Source of the DNA: Rhizobium sp. PDO1-076
GTDB taxonomy: Bacteria > Pseudomonadota > Alphaproteobacteria > Rhizobiales > Rhizobiaceae
NCBI RefSeq assembly: GCF_000247475.1
Contig: NZ_AHZC01000122.1
Location: forward strand, 1 to 51,226
Direction: 5' to 3'
DNA length: 51,226 nt
The position numbers and the translations under genes were made by a program. Each line of letters begins with the position of its first letter. The first letter of the stretch is position 1. The notes below the pieces were generated by a model. That model had not been told where the DNA came from. It did not search any database and was given only the letters and a program-made list of their open reading frames with translations. Positions 43,866-51,226 of the stretch are shown here, one piece after another.

Positions 43866-44786
43866 GTGACAACAATAGAAACCCGTGCGGCCGGAGCTGG
43901 AGTTTCAGCGATGACTGGGCCGCTGATCATGCTGCTCGGCATGCTGATGTTTGCGCTCAATGACGCGATGGGCAAATGGCTGGTGGCAAATTATGGGCTT
44001 GGACAGGTCATCCTGGTCCGCAGCCTGGCGGCACTCGTCATTCTGGCGCCCTTCCTGTGGAAGGCGGGCTTGCGGTCCGTGCTTTCGGTTGAGAAGCCGT
44101 GGATGCAGTTTACCCGTGTCGTATTATCGACGTTGGAAGTGTTCTGCTTCTACTACGCGGTGATGTATCTGCCGTTGGCGGACGTGATGACCTACTGGCT
44201 TGCGGCACCGATCTATGTGGCGGCGGCATCACCCTTGTTGCTTGGCGAAAACGTCGGATGGCGACGTTGGTGCGCGATCGCCGCCGGCTTCATCGGCGTC
44301 ATCATCACGCTGGAACCGTCGTCGGCAATGTTCACGCTGCCGGCCCTGATATCGATTGTCGGCAGCGGCGCCTTCGCCTTCATGCTCCTGTCGGGCCGTA
44401 GCCTGCGCAATACGCCGGACAAGAGCCTGGTCTTCTTCCAGGTCGCAGGTGCAGGACTTGCCGGGCTCGCTTTTGCGCCTTTCGACTGGGCACCAATCTC
44501 GTCGGGTGTCGACCTGACCTTGCTGGGCTTACTGGGCATCGTCGCGATGGCCGCCCATATGCTGGTCAATCGCGCCCTGAAGATTTCGGACGCGGCAACG
44601 GTGGCACCTCTGCAGTACACGCTGCTTCTGTGGGCTGTGGTGTTTGGCTGGATGTTCTTCGGCGACGTGCCCCGTCTGGGCATGCTTGTCGGCGCTGGGC
44701 TGATCGTGGCGTCTGGCCTCTTCATCTTCTTTCGCGAACGACAGCTGAAGGCGCGCAATGCAGTTTCGCCAGTTGTTGCGGAGTGA
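43866..44786 (+). CDS. EamA/DMT family transporter
   Basis: 306 residues with ten hydrophobic segments and the internal two-fold repeat of the drug/metabolite transporter family. GTG start with GGGAGGA upstream, 34 nt after the enolase gene and probably in its operon. Could export or import a related metabolite. No residue pins the substrate. Confidence 0.87.
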   Translation: MTTIETRAAGAGVSAMTGPLIMLLGMLMFALNDAMGKWLVANYGLGQVILVRSLAALVILAPFLWKAGLRSVLSVEKPWMQFTRVVLSTLEVFCFYYAVMYLPLADVMTYWLAAPIYVAAASPLLLGENVGWRRWCAIAAGFIGVIITLEPSSAMFTLPALISIVGSGAFAFMLLSGRSLRNTPDKSLVFFQVAGAGLAGLAFAPFDWAPISSGVDLTLLGLLGIVAMAAHMLVNRALKISDAATVAPLQYTLLLWAVVFGWMFFGDVPRLGMLVGAGLIVASGLFIFFRERQLKARNAVSPVVAE

Positions 44787-44911
44787 TCCCTGCCTCTCGT
44801 GTGCGGTTAAAGCACCGGGAGCCAGCGGCAGGCGAACGCGGCTTTAAAAGAGAACGAGAGGGTAGCAAGGTGCCCGTTCCGCCGTCGTTCGCATCCGACG
44901 CGCCGAGCGAT

Positions 44912-44968
44912 CAACGTTCTCCCCAAGCTTCGGCGATCGTATTTCGATCGGTTTAGAACGTTGGGGAG
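44912..44968. repeat. Nested inverted repeats between convergent genes
   Basis: CAACGTTCT (44912-44920) pairs with AGAACGTTG (44955-44963), enclosing a CGATCG...CGATCG repeat. CTCCCCAA (44919-44926) can alternatively pair with TTGGGGAG (44961-44968). Region lies between the EamA gene (plus) and ThuA-like gene (minus) and may separate the two transcripts. No T-run is visible. Confidence 0.35.
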
Positions 44969-45009
44969 GCCGTCATTGATATGCCGGTGCTGGCCTCAGG
45001 CCAGCATCA

Positions 45010-45651
45010 TCAACGTGCTGCCCAATCGGCCCCACGGCGAAAGATCTCGCGCATCTGCGGAACCTGGAATTCCGCAGCCACATGCCCGAGCGCCGAATAA
45101 AATACCCGGCCTTTGCCGTAGTTGCGTTTCCAGACCACCGGCATGACGACACCGTCGATCCACCAGGCGTGATCGCCGGTGAAGGTGGTTGTCGCGAGAA
45201 CCTCGTTAGATGGGTCGACATGCATGTAATATTGCTCTGACCGGTAGGGAAAATCCGTCATGCCTTGCATCAGGGGGTCGTCCGGTCGCGTTATGTTGAC
45301 CGTGTAGTCGATGATGTTACCCGGATGGGCGACCCATTGTCCCCCGACGATGAACTGGTATTCGACGCATTCCCGGAACGCATCACCGGCACCTCCATGA
45401 TAGCCGGCGAAACCCACGCCATTTTCAATAGCAGTGGCCAGGTTTTTCGCCTCCTCCTTCTCGATCTTCGACATCGTCATGATCGGCACGATCAGTGACA
45501 GATCGTGGATCGAAGGGTCGGCGAACGCTTCCGTGCTGCGCTCGACATAGACCTTGAAACCATCCTCCTGCAGCATGTCGCGGATGATTTCGGCGCATTG
45601 TTCCGGTTCGTGGCCGCTCCAGCCACCCCAGACGATCAGGGCTTCACGCAT
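45010..45651 (-). CDS. ThuA-like domain protein (trehalose utilisation family)
   Basis: 213 residues with a class I amidotransferase-like fold: VWGGWSGHEP at the N-terminus, FAGYHGGAGD with a conserved His, and YRSEQYYMHVDP. In rhizobia, ThuA works with ThuB (a Gfo/Idh dehydrogenase) on disaccharide keto-intermediates. Here it lies 17 nt after the Gfo/Idh gene and in the same minus operon with a ROK repressor. Catalytic role unconfirmed. Confidence 0.87.
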   Translation of the reverse strand: MREALIVWGGWSGHEPEQCAEIIRDMLQEDGFKVYVERSTEAFADPSIHDLSLIVPIMTMSKIEKEEAKNLATAIENGVGFAGYHGGAGDAFRECVEYQFIVGGQWVAHPGNIIDYTVNITRPDDPLMQGMTDFPYRSEQYYMHVDPSNEVLATTTFTGDHAWWIDGVVMPVVWKRNYGKGRVFYSALGHVAAEFQVPQMREIFRRGADWAAR

Positions 45652-45668
45652 GTTTCACTCCTCCAGTA

Positions 45669-46769
45669 TCAGCGGGCCAATTGGCCGTCGTTCAGCGAAT
45701 CCGACAGGGGGGCCGGACGCTCGGTCTTGGTGTTGATCTTGATCGTCGTGCCGCTATCAGCCGCCCGCTGAAATGCTTCCATCACTTCCAGCACATGCAG
45801 GGCGAGGTCACCATTGGCGCGGTGCGGCCGGTTCGAGCGAATGGCATGGGCCATGTCTGCCACGCCGATGGAGCGGTAGTTGCCATCGGCATAGGGTTGC
45901 GTGGTTTCCTGCGGCTCGAACGTACCGCCCTTCTTCAAGAGTTCGACCTGACCACCGAAGTGGTTCGGATCCGGCACGATTAGCGTACCTTCCGTGCCGT
46001 AAAGCTCCAGCGGAACATGCTTGTGACCGGCCACATCGAAGCTCATGCCGATCTGGATGATCGCACCGGATTCAAACGCCATCACGCCGGCCACATGGGT
46101 CGCAACATGAACCGGAATATGTTCGCCCTTGCGTGGTTCGCTGGTGATCAGGCGCTCCTTGCGCGGTGCGATGGCAAAGCCGGCAACCTGCGAAACCGGC
46201 CCGAGCAGATTGACGAGGTCGGTGATGTAATACGGACCCATGTCGAGCATTGGGCCGCCACCAGTCTCATAGTAGAAGTCCGGGTTCGGGTGCCAGCGTT
46301 CATGGCCGGGACACATGAACGTCGCGGTTCCCCCGACAGGAATGCCGAGTGCGCCAGAATCAACCAGCGCGCGTGCCGTCTGGTGCGAGCCGCCGAGGAA
46401 TGTGTCCGGTGCCGCGCCGATGCGCAGCCCTTTTGCCTTGGCCGCGGCAGCCAGCGCTTGGCCCTCGGTGAAATTGATGCCCAGCGGCTTTTCCGAATAG
46501 GTATGCTTGCCGGCATCCAGGACCTGCATCGCAACCGCGACATGCGCCTTCGGAATGGTGAGGTTGACGATGATCTCGATCGCCGGGTCTGAAAGCAGTT
46601 CGTCGACCGATCGCGCCGTCAGGTTGAATTCTGCCGCGCGCTGGTTGGCAAGATCACGATTGAGATCGGCAATGCCCCTCACATCCAGGATCGGGAAGGA
46701 GGTCATCGCCTTCAGATAGGCAGAGGAAATGTTTCCGCAGCCAATGACACCAATACCCACCTTTTCCAT
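45669..46769 (-). CDS. Gfo/Idh/MocA family oxidoreductase (ThuB-like)
   Basis: 366 residues. NAD-binding GVIGCGNISSAYLK at the N-terminus and the sugar-substrate motif EKPLGINF with the catalytic Lys. Such enzymes oxidise a hydroxyl of a sugar or cyclitol to a ketone. Start at 46769 (MEKVGIG) after GGGAGGTATT. With the neighbouring ThuA-like protein it suggests 3-keto-sugar chemistry. Lies 29 nt after the ROK stop. Confidence 0.9.
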   Translation of the reverse strand: MEKVGIGVIGCGNISSAYLKAMTSFPILDVRGIADLNRDLANQRAAEFNLTARSVDELLSDPAIEIIVNLTIPKAHVAVAMQVLDAGKHTYSEKPLGINFTEGQALAAAAKAKGLRIGAAPDTFLGGSHQTARALVDSGALGIPVGGTATFMCPGHERWHPNPDFYYETGGGPMLDMGPYYITDLVNLLGPVSQVAGFAIAPRKERLITSEPRKGEHIPVHVATHVAGVMAFESGAIIQIGMSFDVAGHKHVPLELYGTEGTLIVPDPNHFGGQVELLKKGGTFEPQETTQPYADGNYRSIGVADMAHAIRSNRPHRANGDLALHVLEVMEAFQRAADSGTTIKINTKTERPAPLSDSLNDGQLAR

Positions 46770-46798
46770 AATACCTCCCAAGGTTGTTTCTTATAAAA

Positions 46799-48019
46799 TC
46801 AGGCTTTTGCCGATTGCGGCGCTGGCGCCGGGCCCGTGGTCCCCCAAGGGGATTCGTAAAGTTCGCAAAGCGCCACGACGGCTGCACCTTGGGCCCACAT
46901 CTGTTCCTCCGATCCGTCGAAGACCAGTTCGGCGATTTCCTTGATGGAGGAGGGAATGGCGGCCCTGTAGGAATCAGACAAGGCCTTGATAAACAAAGGG
47001 CCGAGCGACAGGCTTGAGCCGACGATGATGACGCGTGGCGGACCAAACAGCGTGACGATGTTGGCAACGGCAATGCCGATCGCTTCGCCGGCGCGTGTGG
47101 CGGCGAGGATCAGCGTATTGTCCTCCGCCGCGATCAGCGTCTGGGCAAGCGTCATGCCGCGTCCAAGCCGCACGGCATCGGCGAACCTTCCGTAAGGCGC
47201 CTGCTCTCCAAGGATCGCTGCCTCGCCGGCAACCGATGCTAGACGAACGCTTTCAGCCAGCCCGCTGCCCATGACCAGGTCGCCGAGATTGTGGCTGAGA
47301 CCGCCCGCGCCGCGAAAAAGTTGTCCGCCATGCAGAACGCCAAGGCCAAGTGTCTGCTCAAGAGACACCAGCACCAGATCGTCGAGATCGCGTCCCTTGC
47401 CGAACCAGTGATGGGCAAGCGTGATGGCGTGGGAATCGCTCTCGACGATCGTTGTCACGTTCAGCCGCTTGGTCATCTCGGTGGAGAAATCGACATCGGC
47501 TTCGCTCAGGATCGGGCTCGAGCGCACCAGCCCCGTGCGGTGTTCGACGACCCCCGGGAAGCCGACGCAAACGGTGTCGACATCCTCCAGTGCTAGTCCG
47601 GCATCGACGACACACCGGCGGATACCGTCCTCGATCAGATCCGCGATCACGCTGATCGGCTGCCGGGTGATCCTGACGGGCAGCGACAGATGGGAAATCA
47701 CCTCGCCGCAGAAATTGGTCACAGCAAAAATCATCTGGTTGGCGGCAATCTTGGCGCCGACCACGCGGGCGGCATCCGGGTTCAGCTCCAGCATCACCCG
47801 GGGCCTGCCTCTCGAAGCGACATTGCGGATATCGCCTTCGTGCCGTGTGAGAATCAGTCCGTCGTCGAGAAGCGAGCCGGTGATGGCCGAGACCGTGGTG
47901 GTCGACAGCTGTGAGCGTTCGCTGATCTCCACCCGTGATATCGGGCCAAAGCGCCGGATCGTATCCAGCACGGTAAAGCGATTGATGGCGCGCATCAATT
48001 CCGGATCGGCTGTTTTCAT
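46799..48019 (-). CDS. ROK family transcriptional regulator lacking the zinc motif
   Basis: 406 residues. An N-terminal winged helix-turn-helix (ISRVEISERSQLSTTTVSAI) precedes a ROK sugar-binding domain. The usual ROK metal site, His plus CxCGxxGC, is not there: the region reads GLSHNLGDLVMGSGLAES with no cysteine, and the sugar-binding NDA motif is ESDSHA. It may bind an inducer differently or have lost sugar kinase-like contacts. First gene of the ThuA/Gfo operon, divergent from the ABC importer. Confidence 0.88.
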   Translation of the reverse strand: MKTADPELMRAINRFTVLDTIRRFGPISRVEISERSQLSTTTVSAITGSLLDDGLILTRHEGDIRNVASRGRPRVMLELNPDAARVVGAKIAANQMIFAVTNFCGEVISHLSLPVRITRQPISVIADLIEDGIRRCVVDAGLALEDVDTVCVGFPGVVEHRTGLVRSSPILSEADVDFSTEMTKRLNVTTIVESDSHAITLAHHWFGKGRDLDDLVLVSLEQTLGLGVLHGGQLFRGAGGLSHNLGDLVMGSGLAESVRLASVAGEAAILGEQAPYGRFADAVRLGRGMTLAQTLIAAEDNTLILAATRAGEAIGIAVANIVTLFGPPRVIIVGSSLSLGPLFIKALSDSYRAAIPSSIKEIAELVFDGSEEQMWAQGAAVVALCELYESPWGTTGPAPAPQSAKA

Positions 48020-48067
48020 TGCTGGGTGAGCGCTCGCATCTTGATGATTATATTCGGTATCGGGACA

Positions 48068-48098
48068 AAAATAGCCGCTAGGTGGCGCCCCTTGTCAA
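48068..48098 (-). promoter_or_regulatory. Promoter of the ROK/Gfo/ThuA operon (minus strand)
   Basis: On the minus strand TTGACA (48098-48093) and TATTTT or CTATTT (near 48073-48069), spacing 18-19 nt, precede the ROK start at 48019. An AT-rich stretch ATTTCGTAAAAATTT just upstream could be a ROK operator. Spacing is slightly long. Confidence 0.4.
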
Positions 48099-48128
48099 TA
48101 GATTTCGTAAAAATTTGCAGTTTGTCAG

Positions 48129-48157
48129 TTGACATTGCGATGTCCTTGGCCTGATTT
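48129..48157 (+). promoter_or_regulatory. Promoter of the sugar ABC operon (plus strand)
   Basis: TTGACA at 48129-48134 with a poor -10 (TGATTT at 48152-48157, spacer 17) about 45 nt before the binding-protein start. The 182-nt divergent region between the ROK and binding-protein genes would be the ROK target. Confidence 0.4.
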
Positions 48158-48201
48158 TGTACGCGTTGAGGAATAAATGCGCACCTTGGGAGGAGAACCG
48201 G

Positions 48202-49506
48202 ATGACGCATCTTTTTAGTGAGGCGCCCGTTGGCGCCAAACGTCTCGTTGGTCTGGCAGCTGCAACAGCTGTCGCCCTTCTGGGCGGAGTAGGATTTGCA
48301 TCGGCTCAGACGGTCGTGAAGTGGATGCATGTCGAGACAGTCCCGGCCTATATCCAGGTCTGGGAGGAGATTGCCGCGGCCTATGAAGGCGAGCATCCGG
48401 ACGTAGACGTCCAGCTGCAGTTCCTTGAAAATGAAGCGTTCAAGGCGAAGCTGCCGACGCTTCTGCAATCCGATGCGGCGCCGGACTTCTTCTACAGCTG
48501 GGGCGGCGGCGTCTTGCGCCAGCAGTCTGAAACCGGCGCACTCAAGGATCTGACGGAAGCGATGAATGCCGACGGCGGGGCCTGGGCGAAGGACTACAAG
48601 CCGGCGGCTTTGAACGGCCTGACATTCAACGACAAGATCCATGCGGTTCCGTATCGCATGGGCACGATCAGCTTTTTCTACAACAAAGAACTGTTCGAGA
48701 AAGCCGGCGTCAAGGCTGAAGACATCAAGACCTGGGACGATTTCCTGCAGGCCGTAAAGACGCTGAAGGACGCCGGCATTACCCCGATCGCCGGTGGCGG
48801 TGGCGACAAGTGGCCACTGCATTTCTACTGGAGCTATCTGGTCATGCGCAATGGCGGCCAGGAGGTCTTCGACAGGGCAAAGAACAACGAGGGCGACGGC
48901 TTCCTCGATCCGACGATCATCAAGGCCGGAGAACAGCTGGCCGAACTCGGCAAGCTGGAGCCCTTCCAGGGTGGTTATCTCGGATCGACCTGGCCACAGA
49001 CACTTGGCGTGTTTGGCGATGGCAAGGCGGCCATGCTGCTGGGCTTCGAGCACACGGAACCAAACCAGCGCAACAATGCGGGCGATGGCAAGGGTCTCGC
49101 GATCGAAAACATCGGACGTTTTCCATTCCCGCTCGTCGAGGGTGGGGCCGGCAAGGTAACCGATACGCTGGGCGGGCTGAACGGTTGGGCCGTGACCAAG
49201 AATGCCTCGCCTGAGGCTGTCGACTTCCTCCGCTTCCTGACCAGCCCGGAACAGGAGCGCAAGATGGCTGCAGCCGGCATGATCATCCCGGCTGCATTGG
49301 GTGCCGAGGACGCTTTGAAGAACCCGCTGATGCGTGAAGCGGCGGACCAATTGGCCGCCTCGACATGGCACCAGAACTTCTTTGACCAGGATCTGGGACC
49401 CTCGGTGGGACGCGTCGTGAATGACGTCTCGGTGGAAATCCTGGCTGGACAGATGTCGCCCGAGGAGGGTGCGCAGATGATCCAGGACGCACGCGAGCTG
49501 GACTAA
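48202..49506 (+). CDS. Sugar ABC transporter substrate-binding protein (MalE/extracellular type 1)
   Basis: 434 residues. Signal peptide with hydrophobic core LVGLAAATAVALLGGVGFA and cleavage near ASA/QTV. Mature part has VPAYIQVWEEIAAAYEGEHP and ITPIAGGGGDKW of the type 1 solute-binding family that carries oligosaccharides or glycosides. GGGAGGAGAACC precedes the ATG at 48202. First gene of the importer operon. Confidence 0.91.
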   Translation: MTHLFSEAPVGAKRLVGLAAATAVALLGGVGFASAQTVVKWMHVETVPAYIQVWEEIAAAYEGEHPDVDVQLQFLENEAFKAKLPTLLQSDAAPDFFYSWGGGVLRQQSETGALKDLTEAMNADGGAWAKDYKPAALNGLTFNDKIHAVPYRMGTISFFYNKELFEKAGVKAEDIKTWDDFLQAVKTLKDAGITPIAGGGGDKWPLHFYWSYLVMRNGGQEVFDRAKNNEGDGFLDPTIIKAGEQLAELGKLEPFQGGYLGSTWPQTLGVFGDGKAAMLLGFEHTEPNQRNNAGDGKGLAIENIGRFPFPLVEGGAGKVTDTLGGLNGWAVTKNASPEAVDFLRFLTSPEQERKMAAAGMIIPAALGAEDALKNPLMREAADQLAASTWHQNFFDQDLGPSVGRVVNDVSVEILAGQMSPEEGAQMIQDARELD

Positions 49507-49578
49507 AGCTTTGACGCGATGTCGCCGACCAGATTGGCCGGCGACATTCAAGCGGCCGACGTGCAGGGAGGAATCAGC

Positions 49579-50514
49579 ATGACAACAACCACCGCCTTGG
49601 CAGGCGCTTCACCGGTCGCCCCGGTCAGCAAGGCCAAATACAAAAGCCCCACAGCCCGTGGGCGGTTGCCCGTCCTGGTGCTTTTCCTGCCGCCGGCGCT
49701 GCTTCTGTTCACGCTTTTCGTCATTTTGCCGATGGGCGAGGCGGCCTGGTACAGCCTATATCGCTGGAACGGCTATGGCACCCCGACCGAATTTGTCGGC
49801 CTGCGCAACTTCACCGTCCTGTTCAACAATGCCGCTTTCTCGCAGGCCCTGATCAACAACGGGCTGATCATCGTGGTGTCGCTGCTGGCCCAGATTCCAC
49901 TCGCCATCTGGCTTGCAATGATGCTCGCGCACAAGCTGCCGGGCGTGGTCGCTTTTCGGCTGGTGTTTTTCCTGCCTTATGTCCTGGCCGATGTCGCGGC
50001 TGGCCTGATCTGGCGCTTTGTCTATGACGGCGACTATGGCCTGCTTGCGGCGATTGCCGGATTCCTCGGCGTCGAGACGCCCTATGTGCTGGCGGATCGC
50101 GACCTGGCGATCTACGCGGTGCTTGTCATGATCATCTGGAAATATTTCGGGTTTCACATGATGCTCTACATCGCCGGCCTGCAGGCCATCGATAAAAGCG
50201 TCCTGGAAGCCGCGGAAATCGACGGTGCTACCGGCTGGCAGAAGTTCCGCTATGTGACCCTGCCGCTTCTATCGTCGACAGTCAGGCTGTCTGTCTTCTT
50301 CGCCATCATCGGATCTCTGCAGCTTTTCGATCTGATCATGCCGCTAACCGGCGGTGGCCCGTCCAATGCGACGCAGACCATGGTCACATTCCTTTTCACC
50401 TATGGTGTCACCCGAATGCAGGTGGGTCTCGGCAGCGCCGTCGGCGTGGTGCTGTTTGTCATCTGCGTCACCCTGGCGTTCGGCTATAAACGGATATTTA
50501 TGCGCCATGACTGA
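49579..50514 (+). CDS. Sugar ABC transporter permease (MalF/UgpA type)
   Basis: 311 residues with six hydrophobic segments, the first near LPVLVLFLPPALLLFTLFVI. The EAA cytoplasmic loop is clear (EAAEIDGATGWQKF). GGGAGGAATCAGC precedes the ATG at 49579. Its stop overlaps the next permease start by 8 nt, so the pair is translationally linked. Confidence 0.92.
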   Translation: MTTTTALAGASPVAPVSKAKYKSPTARGRLPVLVLFLPPALLLFTLFVILPMGEAAWYSLYRWNGYGTPTEFVGLRNFTVLFNNAAFSQALINNGLIIVVSLLAQIPLAIWLAMMLAHKLPGVVAFRLVFFLPYVLADVAAGLIWRFVYDGDYGLLAAIAGFLGVETPYVLADRDLAIYAVLVMIIWKYFGFHMMLYIAGLQAIDKSVLEAAEIDGATGWQKFRYVTLPLLSSTVRLSVFFAIIGSLQLFDLIMPLTGGGPSNATQTMVTFLFTYGVTRMQVGLGSAVGVVLFVICVTLAFGYKRIFMRHD

Positions 50515-51226
50515 TATGAAATCCGATGTCAGAGTAACGGCCGCGACCAGGCTCTATCTCTATGTTTCGCTCTCGATTGTCGCGGCCCTTGTCCTTATCC
50601 CGCTGGTGACGACGGCGCTCGGGGGATTCAAATCGCTTGGCGACCTGCGCACCAGTCCCTTCGGACTGCCGACCGACTGGATATGGTCCAACTACACCGA
50701 CATCCTGTTCGGTGAGCGCTATTGGCGCCAGATGATGAATTCGTTGTTCATCGCCACCATGACCGTATTCCTGACCGTGGTCATTTCTGCCATGGCCGCC
50801 TTCACCTTCGCCCATGTGAGGTTCTTCGGAGCCGGCCACTTGATGAACTATTTCCTGATCGGCCTTATGTTCCCGGTGGCAACCGCCATCCTGCCGCTGT
50901 TCATCCGGATCCGAGACCTTGGCCTGCTGGACTCCTATTGGGGGGTCATCCTGCCCCAGGTCGCCTTCGGGCTGGGCATGAGCATCCTTCTGTTCCGCAA
51001 CTACTTTCGCAACCTGCCGGATGAGTTGTTTCAGGCCGCATTTGTCGATGGCTGCGGTTACATCCGCTTCTTCTGGTATGTGTCTCTGCCTTTGTCGCGG
51101 CCCATCATTGCGACGGTGAGCATCGTCACCTTCGTGAACAGCTGGAACAGCTACATCCTGCCGCTGATCATGCTGAACACCGAAAGCAAATATCCGTGGC
51201 CTCTCGGCATCATGGTCTATCGCGGC
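50507..51226 (+). CDS. Sugar ABC transporter permease (MalG/UgpE type), 3' end beyond window
   Basis: The first 240 codons of a partner permease, open to the right edge; the family is usually about 275-285 residues, so some 35-45 are missing. EAA-like loop QAAFVDGCGYIRFFWYVSLPL (read in two parts) is present. The ATPase subunit of this importer is not in the window and is presumably just downstream. Confidence 0.9.
   Translation, partial: MTDMKSDVRVTAATRLYLYVSLSIVAALVLIPLVTTALGGFKSLGDLRTSPFGLPTDWIWSNYTDILFGERYWRQMMNSLFIATMTVFLTVVISAMAAFTFAHVRFFGAGHLMNYFLIGLMFPVATAILPLFIRIRDLGLLDSYWGVILPQVAFGLGMSILLFRNYFRNLPDELFQAAFVDGCGYIRFFWYVSLPLSRPIIATVSIVTFVNSWNSYILPLIMLNTESKYPWPLGIMVYRG

Noticed and set aside
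48016..49551. 511-codon open frame on the minus strand
   Set aside because: Lies antisense to the sugar-binding-protein gene, which has a signal peptide, a ribosome site and family motifs. The antisense frame is a product of GC-rich codon bias and has no recognisable domain.

Overview
The window is a continuous, gene-dense, GC-rich stretch of an alphaproteobacterial chromosome or large replicon. It is most likely Rhizobiaceae (Rhizobium, Agrobacterium, Neorhizobium, Shinella or a close relative). The reasons are the high density of ABC and TRAP solute transporters next to sugar-acid and aromatic-acid catabolic genes, the many small solute-responsive repressors (TetR, GntR, ROK), and gene sets known from rhizobia, such as ThuA/ThuB-like and XylD/XylX-like proteins. 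I see no transposase, phage gene, tRNA, rRNA or CRISPR array.

Layout. 1-4775 (minus): a TetR repressor, an RND membrane-fusion lipoprotein and an RND pump that runs off the left edge. 4776-6157 is a long gap with short repeats but no convincing gene. 6158-6766 (minus): a J-domain protein. 7021-14197: a quinate/shikimate catabolic island, with a TetR regulator divergent from shikimate/quinate dehydrogenase, a DctPQM TRAP transporter, type II dehydroquinate dehydratase and a dehydroshikimate dehydratase fused to an HPPD-like domain. This set would import quinate or shikimate and convert it to protocatechuate. 14482-15022: two small unknown ORFs.

15076-22731: a ribose-type sugar ABC importer (binding protein, double ATPase, two permeases) with an SMP-30/gluconolactonase, divergent from a soluble histidine kinase and a NarL-type response regulator. 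23054-24027: small hypothetical genes. 24061-24813: a TauE/SafE exporter. 25074-29830: an overlapping SbcD-like nuclease and large coiled-coil ATPase pair (YhaO/YhaN type). 29854-31963: a small protein and an FAD aromatic monooxygenase.

32060-44786: a sugar-acid catabolic island. The minus-strand operon carries an SDR dehydrogenase (DenD-like), a beta-hydroxyacid dehydrogenase and an IlvD/EDD pentonate dehydratase. It is divergent from a FAD-linked 2-hydroxyacid oxidase, a GntR/FadR-type regulator, an XylX-like 2-keto-3-deoxypentonate dehydratase and a TRAP transporter, followed after a strong terminator by an enolase-superfamily dehydratase and an EamA transporter. Matching operator-like sites lie at 35816-35836 and around 38254-38268.

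45010-51226: a ROK repressor, Gfo/Idh/MocA oxidoreductase and ThuA-like operon, divergent from a sugar ABC importer (binding protein and two permeases, the last cut by the right edge).

The most interesting leads are the GntR operator pair in the sugar-acid island, the unusual quinate enzymes (an AroQ with a substituted conserved His, and a dehydratase fusion keeping a full HPPD metal triad), the palindrome in front of the nuclease/ATPase pair, and the soluble two-component system paired with a sugar importer. Functional assignments rest on motif recognition from the translated sequence; no database search was possible.
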